A stretch of DNA of 64,000 nt from Microterricola viridarii (GCF_001542775.1 NZ_CP014145.1:186001-250000), one strand, 5' to 3'. Shown: positions 1 to 16,167, counted from the stretch's first letter. Numbers and translations are program-made. The notes: generated by a model not told the origin, from the sequence alone.

Positions 1-2307
<2,307 letters not shown>

Positions 2308-2350
2308 GGCTGGCTTTTAGATGACTTCTGGAAATTTCCAAGGAGAGAAA

Positions 2351-6244
<3,894 letters not shown>

Positions 6245-6257
6245 CCTGTAGCCGCTC

Positions 6258-6308
6258 AACACAAGGCTCCGGATGCCGCTTCACGCGGCATCCGGAGCCT
6301 TTGTGTTT
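6258..6308 (+). terminator. Rho-independent terminator of rpoBC
   Basis: A near-perfect 22-bp inverted repeat (left arm 6258-6279, loop TTCAC, right arm from 6285) contains CGGATGCCG and its complement CGGCATCCG and ends in a short T-rich run (TTTGTGTTT). It sits 14 bases after the rpoC stop and closes the rpoBC operon. Confidence 0.9.
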
Positions 6309-6428
6309 CCGCCCGGCCACGCGGAAGCATTACCGTGCCGCGCGGGGAGCCGAATGTATGAGTTGAGCATCTGTAATTTAGGCTAGGGACGGGCAGCTGC
6401 CGGGCCCGGATACCGCCTGGCAGGCTCC

Positions 6429-6447
6429 GACTGAGACTCTCTCAGTC
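6429..6447. promoter_or_regulatory. Perfect inverted repeat upstream of the kinase operon
   Basis: GACTGAGA and its exact complement TCTCAGTC are separated by three bases, 30 bases upstream of the kinase ATG. The 165-base gap (6309-6476) otherwise shows AT-rich stretches (TGTAATTTAGGCTAGG at about 6371-6386) that could hold a promoter, but no convincing -35/-10 pair. The repeat could be an operator or an mRNA hairpin; this is inference from symmetry only. Confidence 0.4.
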
Positions 6448-6476
6448 AGACAACGTGATGGAACGGGGGCTCGGCT

Positions 6477-7625
6477 ATGGCCAGCAGGCTCCCCTCGACC
6501 CCGCCCGTGCTCTCCGGTTTCACCTATGTGCGCCCGCTTGGCGCCGGCGGCTTCGCCGACGTGTTCCTGTTCGAGCAGAACCTGCCGCGCCGCTCGGTCG
6601 CGGTCAAAGTGCTGCTGCAGAGCGTCGTGGATGCCGAGGTGTTGCGCATGTTCAACGCCGAGGCCGACGTGATGGCCCGGCTCAGCTCGCACCCCTCGAT
6701 CCTCACCGTCTACTCGGCCAGCATCTCGGCCGACGGCCGCCCGTACCTGGTGATGGAGTACTGCCCGAACGGCCCGGCCGGCCGCTTCCGACGCAACCCG
6801 TTCAGCACGCCGGACGCGCTCGAGGTCGGCGTGCGCATCGCCAGCGCGCTGGAGACCGCGCATCGCGCCGGGGTGCTGCACCGAGACATCAAGCCGTCCA
6901 ACATCCTGCACACCGCCTACAACGCGGCCGTGCTCAGCGACTTCGGCATCGCCAGCTCGCTCTCGCACTCCAGCGCCGCCGAGCTCTTCGCCATGAGCGT
7001 GCCGTGGAGCGCGCCAGAGGTGGTCGAGGAACGCACGACGGGAACCGTGGCCAGCGAGGTGTGGGGCTTCGGCGCGACGCTTTACTCGTTGCTGGCAGGG
7101 CGCACCCCGTTCGAACCGGCCGACGGCGCCAAGGTCACCACCGAGCAACTGCGCCAGCGCATCCGTCGGGGCAAGTACGCGCCGATCACCCGCCCCGACG
7201 TGCCGGCCAGCCTGAACGCCGCCCTCGCCCAGATGATGAGCCTCGACCCGCGCAAGCGGCCGAAGACCATGAAGGACTGCGCAGAGCTGTTGCGGGCGGT
7301 GCAAGCCGAGATCGGCCTCACGCCGACCGCGCTGGAGGTGGCCGTCGACGAGTGGGCCGCCGCCGGCGCCCCGATCGACTTCGACAACCGGCTCATGCGC
7401 CAACCGGTCGTCGCCCCGGTTCTGGGTGAGAGCTCGCGCGCCAGGGAGCGCGCCAGAGCGCGGTCACGCTCCGCCCGGCCGCCGGAGGCCGCACCGCAGC
7501 CGAGCGACGACGGAACGACCGTCGCCCGGGCCAAGCCCTCCTACCTGTGGCTCAAACTGGCCGCGGCGGTGGGGGTCGGCGTCGGCCTGGCTGTCGCCGG
7601 CATGGCCGCGCTGAGGTTGTTCTGA
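6477..7625 (+). CDS. Tail-anchored Ser/Thr protein kinase (Hanks type)
   Basis: This 382-residue protein phosphorylates Ser/Thr on partner proteins. An intact kinase fold fills residues 15-285: glycine loop LGAGGFADVF (21-30), catalytic Lys in VAVKVL (K44), HRDIKPSN (D137), DFG (155-157) and a SAPE motif (179-182). A basic, disordered linker (about 310-355) follows, and one hydrophobic helix ends at the last residues (about 358-381), so the kinase domain should face the cytoplasm with almost nothing outside. It therefore lacks the PASTA-type sensor of PknB. It is first in a tightly spaced row of eight co-directional genes that also encode an FHA reader and a PP2C phosphatase, so these are its likely partners. 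The ATG follows a weak GGGG ribosome-binding site. Confidence 0.93.
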   Translation: MASRLPSTPPVLSGFTYVRPLGAGGFADVFLFEQNLPRRSVAVKVLLQSVVDAEVLRMFNAEADVMARLSSHPSILTVYSASISADGRPYLVMEYCPNGPAGRFRRNPFSTPDALEVGVRIASALETAHRAGVLHRDIKPSNILHTAYNAAVLSDFGIASSLSHSSAAELFAMSVPWSAPEVVEERTTGTVASEVWGFGATLYSLLAGRTPFEPADGAKVTTEQLRQRIRRGKYAPITRPDVPASLNAALAQMMSLDPRKRPKTMKDCAELLRAVQAEIGLTPTALEVAVDEWAAAGAPIDFDNRLMRQPVVAPVLGESSRARERARARSRSARPPEAAPQPSDDGTTVARAKPSYLWLKLAAAVGVGVGLAVAGMAALRLF

Positions 7626-7653
7626 TGCGCCGCATCCCGGCAGGAGTGCAGCG

Positions 7654-10600
7654 GTGAGCCGGACGGAGCGCCGCCGCTTGCCGCGCTCCCTGTTCCAGGG
7701 CATCGCCGTGGGCGTGATCGGCGCCGTGCTGGTCGGTGCCGCCGTCATCGCGGCCGGCTTCGATGTGAAGCAGACCCCGGTCAACGACGCCTCGATCTGG
7801 GCTCTGCAGAGCGGTGACGGCAACCGGTACGCCCGGGTGAACACCGAGATCGGCGAGCTCGACACCATCAAAACCGTGCGCAACCCGAGCGCCCTCGCCC
7901 AGAACGCGGCGCACACGCTGCTGCTGGCCCAGAACAACGAGCGCCTCGCCGACATCGACGCGGTGCGCCCGGTCGACTTCGACGCGGCCAACACGGACTA
8001 CGAGCACACGCCCACCGGCACGGTTCAGGTGGTCAGCGCGGCCGACACCATCGCCTACCGCACCAACACCGGCAGCATCTTCGTGGCCAGGATCAGCGAC
8101 GGCGCGGCCAGCAGCCCGCTCGCCGTCGACCCGTACGCCGCCGACCCGCTGACCGACGGTGCTGAGCGCCGCTTCTACCGCTCAGACGCCATCGCCCTCG
8201 GCGAAGACGGCACACTGCTCAGCTATTCGTCCGCCGAGCAGAGCGTGTTGCGTTACTCGGTGCCGGATGCCGCCGTCGCCGGTTTCGACCCTGTTCCGGA
8301 CGGGCCGACAGAGGGCACTCCGCAGCTCAGCCAGGTCGCAGACAGCTGGGCGCTGCTCGCCGAGGACGGCGACAGCCTGTGGCTGCGCGACCGGGAGGGC
8401 GCCATCGACCCCGGGGTGTCCGCCCAGTTCGTCGTGCAGTCGCCCAGCTCGGCCGGCCGGCTGCTCTACATCGCCGACGACGCCGGGCTCTCCAGCATCG
8501 ACGTGCGTACCGCCACGGTCGAGCGGGTGCTCGGCGACACCTCTGGCGCCGTCGGCGCCCGACTCGGCGTGCCGGCCAAACCCCTCGTCTTCGACGGCAT
8601 CGCGTGGGCGGCCTGGCTGCCGAGCGGCACCGCGCAGGGCACGCTGTGGAGCAGCGACAGCGCCGCCCGCGCGCTCGACTTCGGCGCGCGCACCCTGAGC
8701 GAGGACGCCCAGCCGGTGTTCCAGAGCAACGGGGCGCGACTGATCCTGAACGACACGCAGAGCGGCTGGGTCTGGACGCTGCCCGACGGTGCACTGGTGC
8801 CGAGCTCGCAGGACTGGGGCGTGCTCTCCGCCGAGCAGGAGCAGACCAGCACAGACGAGCAGCAGACCGCAGAGGTGCTGGAGCCGAAGCCCCCCGTCGC
8901 CGAGCCCGACTCCTTCGGGGTGCGGGCGGGAGCGCTGGCGGTGCTGCCGGTTCTGCTGAACGACCACGACCCGAACACCGACGTGCTCACCGTGATGCCG
9001 AGCTCGCTCACCGCGCTGCCGCCCGAGTTCGGCACCCTCAGCCTCACCGACCAGTCGCAGAGCATCGCGGTGCGCGTCGCTCCGGACGCGACGGGCAGCG
9101 CCACGTTCAGCTACGCGGTGACCGACGGCACCCGCGCCGACGGGCTGAACTCCGAGCCGACCACCGTCACGCTCACCGTGCACGACGAGCTCAGCAATTC
9201 TGCGCCGGTGTGGTGCGGCACAGAGGGCTGCCTCGCCCGTTGGCCGAGCCCCGAGCTGGCGCCCGGCGGCACCGTCACGGTGCCCGTGCTGCCCGGCTGG
9301 GTCGACCCGGACGGCGACCCCCTGTTCGTCTCCGCGGCGCTCAACCAGAGCGGCATCGGCAGCGTCGGCACGACGCAAGCGGGGGAGGTGGTGTACCGGC
9401 ATCCGAACCCCGCCCTCGACGAGCCGCTCACCGTGGCGATCCTGGTGACCGTCTCCGACACCCGGGGCGCGACCAGCGAACGGGTGCTCTCGATTCTGGT
9501 CACCCCGTCGCCCCGGCTCACCGCGACCCCGTTCGCCTTGAGCACGGCGGTCGGCGAGTCGCTGACCGTCGACCCGGACTCCTTCGTGGACGGCGTCACC
9601 GGAAGCTACCGGATCGTCTCCGCCACGGCGCCGCCGACCGCGCAGGGCGCCGTCGTCACGGTCAACAGCGGCGCATCGACGTTTGACTTCACGGCGGCGA
9701 ACCCCGGCGAGTACGTCGTGCGGTTCTCGCTGGCCGACGCCGTCGCCGAGGTGCAGTCCTTCGTCAGGGTGACCGTCGTCGCCCAGGATGCCGCATCGCT
9801 CAGCACGACCCCGGTGACCGTGTTCGTGCGGCCACGGGCCGACGCGACCGTCGACGTGTTCTCGGCCGTCTCCAACCCGGCCGGCCGGGTGCTGCTGGTC
9901 AGCGAGCCGCTGCCGCGCCCGGTGCCCGGTGCGGCGCTCGAGGTGAGCCTCGTCGGGCAGAACCTGTTGCGCATGCGCGGCACGACGGCCGATGAGCAGC
10001 CCGGGCTGCTCGGCGTCGTCGGCTACACCGTCTCGGACGGCACCGGCGACCCGCGCTTCCGCACCGAGGGCGAGGCGAGCGTCTACCTGCTGCCCGCACC
10101 GACGCCGCAGCCGCCGATCGCCGCGGCCGACAGCATCGTGGTGCGCGCCGGCACGCAGATCGACATCCCGGTGCTCAAGAACGACCTGGCACCGGACGGC
10201 AACCGGATGGTGCTGAACCCGGACTCGATCGTGAACCAGTCCGGCGAGGGGCTCGCCTTCGCCGCCGGCTCAATCCTGCGCTACCTGGCCCCTGACGTGC
10301 CGGGCGAATACGAGCTGCGTTACACGATCTCCACGTCCGGCGCCCCCGAACTCACCGACACTGCCGCGGTCACCGTCACCGTGACCCCTGACGGCGAGAA
10401 CCAGAAGCCGGTGCCGCGCACGCTGACCGGCCGGGTGCTCTCCGGCGAGACCGTGCGCATCCCGTTCGACAGCTTCGGCATCGACCCCGACGGCGACGAG
10501 GTGCTGCTCGACCGTGTGCTCACCCAGCCCGCGAGCGGATCAGCCTCGATCTCCGCGACGGGCGACAGCATCGTCTACACCAGCGTCAAGGGCTTCCGCG

Positions 10601-13600
10601 GCCCCGTGCAGTTCGACTACCGGGTGCGCGACGCCCAGGGCGACACCGGCAGCGCCACCGTGCGCATCGGCGTGCTCGACGCGCAGTCCGACCCCAGCCC
10701 GATCACCTTCAGCGACTACGTGCAGGTGCAGGCGGGCCAGGCAAACCAGGTGGTGCTGCACCCGGCCGCCAACGACATCGACCCGACCGGCGGCGTGCTC
10801 AGCCTGAACGGTGTGTTGCCCGACGCGGTGCAGGGCAGCCAGGAATACAGCGACCTGCAGACCCACATTCTCTCGGTCAACGGCGACGACCCGAACGCGG
10901 TTGTGCTGAAGGCCGGCACGGAACCGGGCACCATGGCCTTCACCTACACGGTCGAGAACAGCCGCGGCGATATCGGGGTCGGCCTGATCGTGATGACGGT
11001 GGTGCGGGCGTCCATCCCCGACCATCCCGTCATCGTCGACACCGTCCTCACCCTCGACGAACGCGCCGCCTTCGCCCAGGGCATCGATGTCGTGAGCGGC
11101 AAGGTCTCCTGGACAGCCGGCGATGTCAGCGGGCTCACCCTCAGCATCTGGGGCGACCCGCACGGCGTGCAGGCCTCCGGGTGGAAGCTGCGTGGTACGG
11201 CCCCGGATGCCGGCCTGCTGCTGCCGTTCGCGCTGACCGGCACCAGCTTCGCCGGCGACGTGGTCACCAGCTACGGCTTCCTGCGCATCCCGGCCGTGCA
11301 CGAGGCGATCCTCGCCCTGAAGCCGGGCCTCGCCCCGCTGAAGGTCAAGGAGGCCGAGGCGCTGCGCTTCGACATGGCCACCCTGGTGGGTGTGCCGAGC
11401 GGTGAGGTGCTCGAGATCGGCCGGGGTTCCGTCGAAGCGTCCGGCCAGCGTCCTGGTGGCACCTGCGTGGCAGAGAGCGGCAGCCGCATCCGCTATGACG
11501 CAGGGGAGGGGCAACCCTGGACCGACTCCTGTGTCGTTCCGGTGCGGCTGGCCGGCAGCGACGCCTATACGCACCTGGCCGTTCCGATCGAGGTCACCCC
11601 GCGCGACCCGCAGCCGGAGCTTCGCCCGGCCGCCGTCACCGCCAGCCCCGGAGCCGCGGCCGTCAGCTACGACCTGCAGCAGATGGTGCACTGGCAGGGC
11701 AAGCCAGACCCCGCGTCGCTCGTGTTCGTGGTCGAGCATGCCAACGACCAGTTCGTGGTGACGCAGGAGGGCTCCCGGCTCAGCGTGCAGGCGCTGGACT
11801 CCGCAGTGCCCGGCCGCGAGACCCCCGTCACGGTGCGGCTGAGCAGCTATCCCGACACTCCGCCCGCCGTGCTCGCGCTGCGCGTGGGGCCGGCGCCGAG
11901 TGCTCTGCCCAAGGGCGGCACCGTCGCCCAGGAGTGCAGCCAGGCCGCAGGCAGCAGCTGCCTGATCCCTGTGATCGGCGCGCCGGGTGAGGCGAACGCC
12001 TTCGCGAACACCCCGCTCACCCTGGTGTCGGTGAGTGTGGTCTCCAGCTGTGCCGGTGTCTCGTTCGCGGTGGACGGCACGAGCCAGGTGCGCGCCAGCT
12101 GGGCCAACGACTCGCCAGGCGGTGTCTGCCAGGCCACCTTCGTCGTCGCGGACGCGCAAGGCAAACGCAGTGCCGCCGAGCGCAACGGCTCGGTGACCCT
12201 CGACCTGCAGGGCTTCCCGCGGGCGCCGGATGCCATCAGCCAGGTGGCCTACGACAGTGGCAGCATCACGCTGGCGATCACCCCGGGGCCCGCCACCACC
12301 GCACACCCGACGCTGCAGGGCTTCGTCGTGCTGCGCGACGGTGTCGAGGTCGCCTCCTGCACCCCGGCCGGAGTCTGCCCGACGCTCACCGGCATGAAGA
12401 ACGGCGACAAGGCGCTCTACGAGGCGCGCTCGATCAACGCGGCAGGCCGCTCACTCGCGTCGGTCAGCACCACGGCGTGGGCATATGCCGTTCCCGGCAT
12501 GGGCGAGGCAACCGCAGAGCCCGTGTTCGACGCGACGCGGACGACCCTCGTGCAGGGCGTCGCCGAGGTCAGCATCCCGAACTCGGACCCGAGCACGCAG
12601 GCCTACCTGGTCAACGGCACCCGATTCCCGGTGTCGACCGCCGGCAGCGGGGCGACGACGTTCAGGCTGGCACTTCCCGTCGGCCCGAACACGGTGGTCA
12701 TCCAACCGTTGAGCAGCATCGAACGCCCGAGCGGCACCGGCCCAGCCGACAAGCAGGGCTCGGTCGGCGTCAGCATCGCCGGGCTGCCGAGCGTGAACGC
12801 GGGCGGCCAGCTATCGGCCAGCGAGCGCACCATCACGGCGCCGGAGGCGACCGGCGTGGCCAACAACAGCACGCGCACGCCGGTCACCCTCTACATTGCG
12901 ACGCCTGCCCCGGCGACTGCCGCCTGCCGGGTCGACGCGAACGGCCGCAACCTCACGGTCAGCGGCAACGGCAGTGTCTCCTCGACGAGCAGCACGATCA
13001 GCGGTCTGACCCCGTTCACCACCTACAACGTCGAGGTGTGCCACTCCAACGGATTCGGCTACGCGCAGCTCGGGCTCGGCTCGGCCTATACCTGGGCGCA
13101 GCCGGACGCCCCGAGCGGCTTCACTTACACGGTCAGCGGAACGAACGGCCAGTTCACGATCGACAAACCGACGAGCACGGCCACGACCCCTGCCGGCCAC
13201 GAAGTCGTGTTCAGCGGATACCCGAGTGACCGCTGGGGCCAGGACCCGCAGATCTCGGTGCGGTACTGCGTGGTCGGCAGCACAGAGCGCTGCAGCCAGC
13301 CCACTCCGGTGACGGCCGCCAACCCGAACAAGGCCTGGCAGGTCAGGCTCGACGCGGTGACGCTCGCCGCGTGCATCCCCGGCAAGACGCTCACGTTCGG
13401 AGTCAGCGGGAAGGGAACCGAGAATTCCGCGGCCGCGGTCACCGCGACCGGATACGAGTACCTCGTGCCCGGCAGGCCGGCCGTGCCCGGCAGCCCCGGA
13501 TCGCCCGCCATCCCCGCGGTGCCGGACAGCATCGACCCGGACACCGGTCTGCCCATCCCGGGCACCGGGTCCCCGGAGGTCCCGGCCGTTCCTGCCGTCC

Positions 13601-13773
13601 CGGCGGTGCCCGGCACTGCTGACGAGTGGAAGGCGGCGCCGACGGACGGCATCCTGCCTTCCGACGCAACGAAGGTGCGCTCCATCGCCTGGGCACTCGC
13701 CTGGGGTGCGCCGCAGATGCAGGGCTTTGCACCGCTCGCCGGTGTGATCAACCAAGAGTTCAGCTGCGGCTAG
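7654..13773 (+). CDS. Giant membrane-anchored Ig/cadherin-like and FN3 repeat protein
   Basis: This 2039-residue protein is predicted to lie outside the membrane. A single N-terminal hydrophobic helix (about 14-36) after a basic stretch acts as signal anchor. Residues about 45-400 resemble a beta-propeller-like domain (repeated short beta-rich units with D/N turns; inferred). Then come several Ig/cadherin-like units recognised by VRAGxxxxxPVLxNDxDP (near 412 and 820), WVDPDGDP (near 549), FGIDPDGDEV (near 935) and VQAGQ..HPAANDIDP (near 1025). FN3-like units follow from about 1520. The C terminus has a Pro-Val/Gly-Ala-rich stretch (VPAVPAVPAVPG) and no LPXTG or second membrane helix. Start is GTG at 7654 with AGGAG eight bases upstream. 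It is probably the structural product that the rest of the operon assembles or controls. Confidence 0.85.
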   Translation: MSRTERRRLPRSLFQGIAVGVIGAVLVGAAVIAAGFDVKQTPVNDASIWALQSGDGNRYARVNTEIGELDTIKTVRNPSALAQNAAHTLLLAQNNERLADIDAVRPVDFDAANTDYEHTPTGTVQVVSAADTIAYRTNTGSIFVARISDGAASSPLAVDPYAADPLTDGAERRFYRSDAIALGEDGTLLSYSSAEQSVLRYSVPDAAVAGFDPVPDGPTEGTPQLSQVADSWALLAEDGDSLWLRDREGAIDPGVSAQFVVQSPSSAGRLLYIADDAGLSSIDVRTATVERVLGDTSGAVGARLGVPAKPLVFDGIAWAAWLPSGTAQGTLWSSDSAARALDFGARTLSEDAQPVFQSNGARLILNDTQSGWVWTLPDGALVPSSQDWGVLSAEQEQTSTDEQQTAEVLEPKPPVAEPDSFGVRAGALAVLPVLLNDHDPNTDVLTVMPSSLTALPPEFGTLSLTDQSQSIAVRVAPDATGSATFSYAVTDGTRADGLNSEPTTVTLTVHDELSNSAPVWCGTEGCLARWPSPELAPGGTVTVPVLPGWVDPDGDPLFVSAALNQSGIGSVGTTQAGEVVYRHPNPALDEPLTVAILVTVSDTRGATSERVLSILVTPSPRLTATPFALSTAVGESLTVDPDSFVDGVTGSYRIVSATAPPTAQGAVVTVNSGASTFDFTAANPGEYVVRFSLADAVAEVQSFVRVTVVAQDAASLSTTPVTVFVRPRADATVDVFSAVSNPAGRVLLVSEPLPRPVPGAALEVSLVGQNLLRMRGTTADEQPGLLGVVGYTVSDGTGDPRFRTEGEASVYLLPAPTPQPPIAAADSIVVRAGTQIDIPVLKNDLAPDGNRMVLNPDSIVNQSGEGLAFAAGSILRYLAPDVPGEYELRYTISTSGAPELTDTAAVTVTVTPDGENQKPVPRTLTGRVLSGETVRIPFDSFGIDPDGDEVLLDRVLTQPASGSASISATGDSIVYTSVKGFRGPVQFDYRVRDAQGDTGSATVRIGVLDAQSDPSPITFSDYVQVQAGQANQVVLHPAANDIDPTGGVLSLNGVLPDAVQGSQEYSDLQTHILSVNGDDPNAVVLKAGTEPGTMAFTYTVENSRGDIGVGLIVMTVVRASIPDHPVIVDTVLTLDERAAFAQGIDVVSGKVSWTAGDVSGLTLSIWGDPHGVQASGWKLRGTAPDAGLLLPFALTGTSFAGDVVTSYGFLRIPAVHEAILALKPGLAPLKVKEAEALRFDMATLVGVPSGEVLEIGRGSVEASGQRPGGTCVAESGSRIRYDAGEGQPWTDSCVVPVRLAGSDAYTHLAVPIEVTPRDPQPELRPAAVTASPGAAAVSYDLQQMVHWQGKPDPASLVFVVEHANDQFVVTQEGSRLSVQALDSAVPGRETPVTVRLSSYPDTPPAVLALRVGPAPSALPKGGTVAQECSQAAGSSCLIPVIGAPGEANAFANTPLTLVSVSVVSSCAGVSFAVDGTSQVRASWANDSPGGVCQATFVVADAQGKRSAAERNGSVTLDLQGFPRAPDAISQVAYDSGSITLAITPGPATTAHPTLQGFVVLRDGVEVASCTPAGVCPTLTGMKNGDKALYEARSINAAGRSLASVSTTAWAYAVPGMGEATAEPVFDATRTTLVQGVAEVSIPNSDPSTQAYLVNGTRFPVSTAGSGATTFRLALPVGPNTVVIQPLSSIERPSGTGPADKQGSVGVSIAGLPSVNAGGQLSASERTITAPEATGVANNSTRTPVTLYIATPAPATAACRVDANGRNLTVSGNGSVSSTSSTISGLTPFTTYNVEVCHSNGFGYAQLGLGSAYTWAQPDAPSGFTYTVSGTNGQFTIDKPTSTATTPAGHEVVFSGYPSDRWGQDPQISVRYCVVGSTERCSQPTPVTAANPNKAWQVRLDAVTLAACIPGKTLTFGVSGKGTENSAAAVTATGYEYLVPGRPAVPGSPGSPAIPAVPDSIDPDTGLPIPGTGSPEVPAVPAVPAVPGTADEWKAAPTDGILPSDATKVRSIAWALAWGAPQMQGFAPLAGVINQEFSCG

Positions 13774-13836
13774 CGCCGCGGCATCCGCCCCACGACCGCG
13801 CAGCCCAGAGACCAGCACAGCCCAGAAGGACGACAC

Positions 13837-14802
13837 ATGACAATCAGCCCCGAACAGACAGCCTGGTTTGCCGCGACGTTCCGGTCGATGGTGGAGAACG
13901 TGGAGACGGTCGTGCTCGGCAAGCGCCACGTCATCGAGCTGGCCTTCACCGCCATGGTCAGCGAGGGCCACCTGCTGCTCGAGGACTTCCCCGGCACCGG
14001 CAAGACCTCGCTCGCCCGAGCCATGGGTCAGACCGTGCACGGCACGAACTCGCGCATCCAGTTCACGCCGGACCTGCTGCCCGGCGATGTGACGGGTATC
14101 ACCGTGTACGACCAGAAGCGCGGCGAGTTCGAGTTCCACTCCGGGCCGATCTTCGCCAACATCGTGCTCGCCGACGAGATCAACCGGGCCAGTCCGAAGA
14201 CCCAGTCCGCGCTGCTGGAGGCGATGGAGGAGGGCAAGGTGACCGTCGACGGCGTCACCCGCAGCACCGGCAGCCCCTTCCTCGTGATCGCCACCCAGAA
14301 CCCGATCGAGCAGGCCGGCACCTACCGCCTGCCGGAGGCCCAGCTCGACCGATTCATGATGAAGACCTCGCTCGGCTACCCCGACCTGGCCTCGACGATC
14401 CGCATCCTCGAGGGAACAAGTGTCGCGCAGCCGACCGTCAACCCGATCATCACGCCGCAGGCCCTCGTCGGCATGAGCGACCTCGCCCGCGGCGTGTTCG
14501 TGAACCCGCTCGTGCTCGACTACATCGCCCGCATCGTCGAGGCCAGCCGTAACACCGGCCAGCTGCGCATGGGCGTGAGCGTGCGCGGCGCCCGCGCGCT
14601 CACCAAGGCGGCCAAGACGTGGGCCGCGGCGCACGAGCGCTCATACGTGATCCCGGATGACGTCAAGCTGCTCGCCGAGCCCGTGCTCGCCCACCGCATC
14701 GTCGTCGACCCGGAAGCGGAGTTCGACGGGGTCACAGCCAACGCCGTCATCGGGCAGATCCTGCTCGACATCGTGCCGCCGCTCCGAAGCGAACTGGTCT
14801 AG
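13837..14802 (+). CDS. MoxR-family AAA+ ATPase
   Basis: This 321-residue AAA+ ATPase belongs to the MoxR family, whose members act as chaperone-like remodelers and usually sit next to DUF58 or VWA genes. Visible are Walker A (DFPGTGKTS, 50-58), Walker B with the DE pair (IVLADEIN, 109-116), sensor 1 (ATQNP, 152-156), the arginine finger region (EAQLDRF, R172) and sensor 2 (GVSVRGARAL, about 246-255). It lies 63 bases after the giant protein gene and 12 bases before the DUF58 gene, so it is probably co-translated with the latter. Its substrate is not deducible; a role in maturing or inserting the giant surface protein or in folding the DUF58/transglutaminase-like complex is inferred from context. 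Confidence 0.95.
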   Translation: MTISPEQTAWFAATFRSMVENVETVVLGKRHVIELAFTAMVSEGHLLLEDFPGTGKTSLARAMGQTVHGTNSRIQFTPDLLPGDVTGITVYDQKRGEFEFHSGPIFANIVLADEINRASPKTQSALLEAMEEGKVTVDGVTRSTGSPFLVIATQNPIEQAGTYRLPEAQLDRFMMKTSLGYPDLASTIRILEGTSVAQPTVNPIITPQALVGMSDLARGVFVNPLVLDYIARIVEASRNTGQLRMGVSVRGARALTKAAKTWAAAHERSYVIPDDVKLLAEPVLAHRIVVDPEAEFDGVTANAVIGQILLDIVPPLRSELV

Positions 14803-14814
14803 GAGCGAGCTGGA

Positions 14815-16167
14815 GTGACATTCCACACCGAGTCGCGGGGCAGCCAGACCGCGACGTCGACGGGCAGCACCACACACACCCGCTATTCGACGTCGCGTCG
14901 AGGGCTGTTCGTGCGTGCACTCGTGCGGTTGGCGGAGGTCTGGCAGGCGCTACGCGCCGCGCTCGGCACCGCCCTGGTGTGGCTGCGGGAGACCGTCACA
15001 CCGGCCGGCGGGCTGGCCGCGCTCGCCCTGCTCGCGCTGCCGCTGGGTGTCGTGCTGGGCTGGACGGAGCTGATCGTGGCCGGTGTGCTCGCCGCCGCGC
15101 TGCTGCTACTGGCCGTGCCGTTCCTGCTCGGCGGCAAGGCCTACGCCGTCGAGTTCCTCGTGCCCGTTGACCGCGTCGTCGCCGGCGGCGAGGTGCGCGG
15201 CACGCTCGACATCACCAACATCTCCCGCAGCTTCGAGCTGCCGGGGCGCGTGGATGTGCCGATCGGGCGGGGAACGACCGAGATCGCGGTGCCGCTGCTG
15301 CGCCCGGGCGCGCACCACCGCGAGCTGGTCATGATCCCCACCCCGCGCCGCGGCATCATCGACATCGGGCCCGTCACCACGCTGCGCACCGACCCGGTCG
15401 GGCTGCTGCGCCGCGAGCACGCACAGGCCGAGGTGCACCGCCTCTACGTGCACCCGGTGACCGTGTCGATCCCCAGCACCAGCGCCGGCTTCGTGCGCGA
15501 CCTCGAGGGCAACCCGACGAACCGCATCGTCGACGCCGACATGTCGTTCCACGCGATCCGCGAGTACGCCTCGGGTGACGCCCAGCGCAGTATCCACTGG
15601 AAGTCCACCGCGAAGACCGGCCAGCTGATGGTGCGCCAATACGAGGAGAGCCGCCGGTCACGGCTCGTCGTCGTGCTCAGCCTGCAACCGGCCGACTTCC
15701 ACAGCGAGGACGAGTTCGAGATCGCGGTGAGCGCGGCCGGCTCCCTCGGTACCCGGGCCATCCGTGACGGCCGCGATCTCGCTGTCGTGGCGAGCGCGCA
15801 GATCCAGGAGTTGGCCCGCAGCTCGGTGCACAGCATCCGGAGCCTGCCGGTCGTCTCGACCCGGGCACTGCTCGACGAGCTGAGCGGGGTCGAGACAGCG
15901 GTGAGCACCATGCCCATCGAGGACGTCTGCTCGCTCACCGGTCAGGCGATCCCCGACGTGTCGATCGCCATCATCGTCTGCGGCTCGGCGGTGACCGCCA
16001 CCCGGCTGCGCAGCCTCAGCCTGCGATTCGGCCCGGATGTCGCCGTGCTCGCCGTCCGCATCGACCCGCTTGCCGTGCCGAGCTACCGGGAGCTGGCCGG
16101 CGTCGGCGTTCTCACGATCGCCGTGCTCGAGGACCTGCGCTCGCTTCTGGCCAGGAGGGCATCGTGA
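14815..16167 (+). CDS. DUF58-domain membrane protein
   Basis: This 450-residue protein carries a DUF58 domain, which is related to the von Willebrand A fold and is typically paired with MoxR ATPases. Two hydrophobic helices lie at about 63-83 and 88-108. A beta-rich segment follows, and then the DUF58 signature (FHAIREYASGD ... IHWKSTAKTGQLMVRQYE, about 244-278). The start is GTG at 14815 with AGGAG upstream. Its stop overlaps the next gene's GTG by four bases, which suggests translational coupling to the transglutaminase-like protein. Its biochemical function is not established; the MoxR-DUF58-transglutaminase trio is a common bacterial neighbourhood. Confidence 0.92.
   Translation: MTFHTESRGSQTATSTGSTTHTRYSTSRRGLFVRALVRLAEVWQALRAALGTALVWLRETVTPAGGLAALALLALPLGVVLGWTELIVAGVLAAALLLLAVPFLLGGKAYAVEFLVPVDRVVAGGEVRGTLDITNISRSFELPGRVDVPIGRGTTEIAVPLLRPGAHHRELVMIPTPRRGIIDIGPVTTLRTDPVGLLRREHAQAEVHRLYVHPVTVSIPSTSAGFVRDLEGNPTNRIVDADMSFHAIREYASGDAQRSIHWKSTAKTGQLMVRQYEESRRSRLVVVLSLQPADFHSEDEFEIAVSAAGSLGTRAIRDGRDLAVVASAQIQELARSSVHSIRSLPVVSTRALLDELSGVETAVSTMPIEDVCSLTGQAIPDVSIAIIVCGSAVTATRLRSLSLRFGPDVAVLAVRIDPLAVPSYRELAGVGVLTIAVLEDLRSLLARRAS

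Noticed and set aside
12811-14634. 607-residue minus-strand frame across the end of the giant protein gene and moxR
   Set aside because: Arg/Gly/Ala-rich, low complexity, and covers two clear plus-strand genes.
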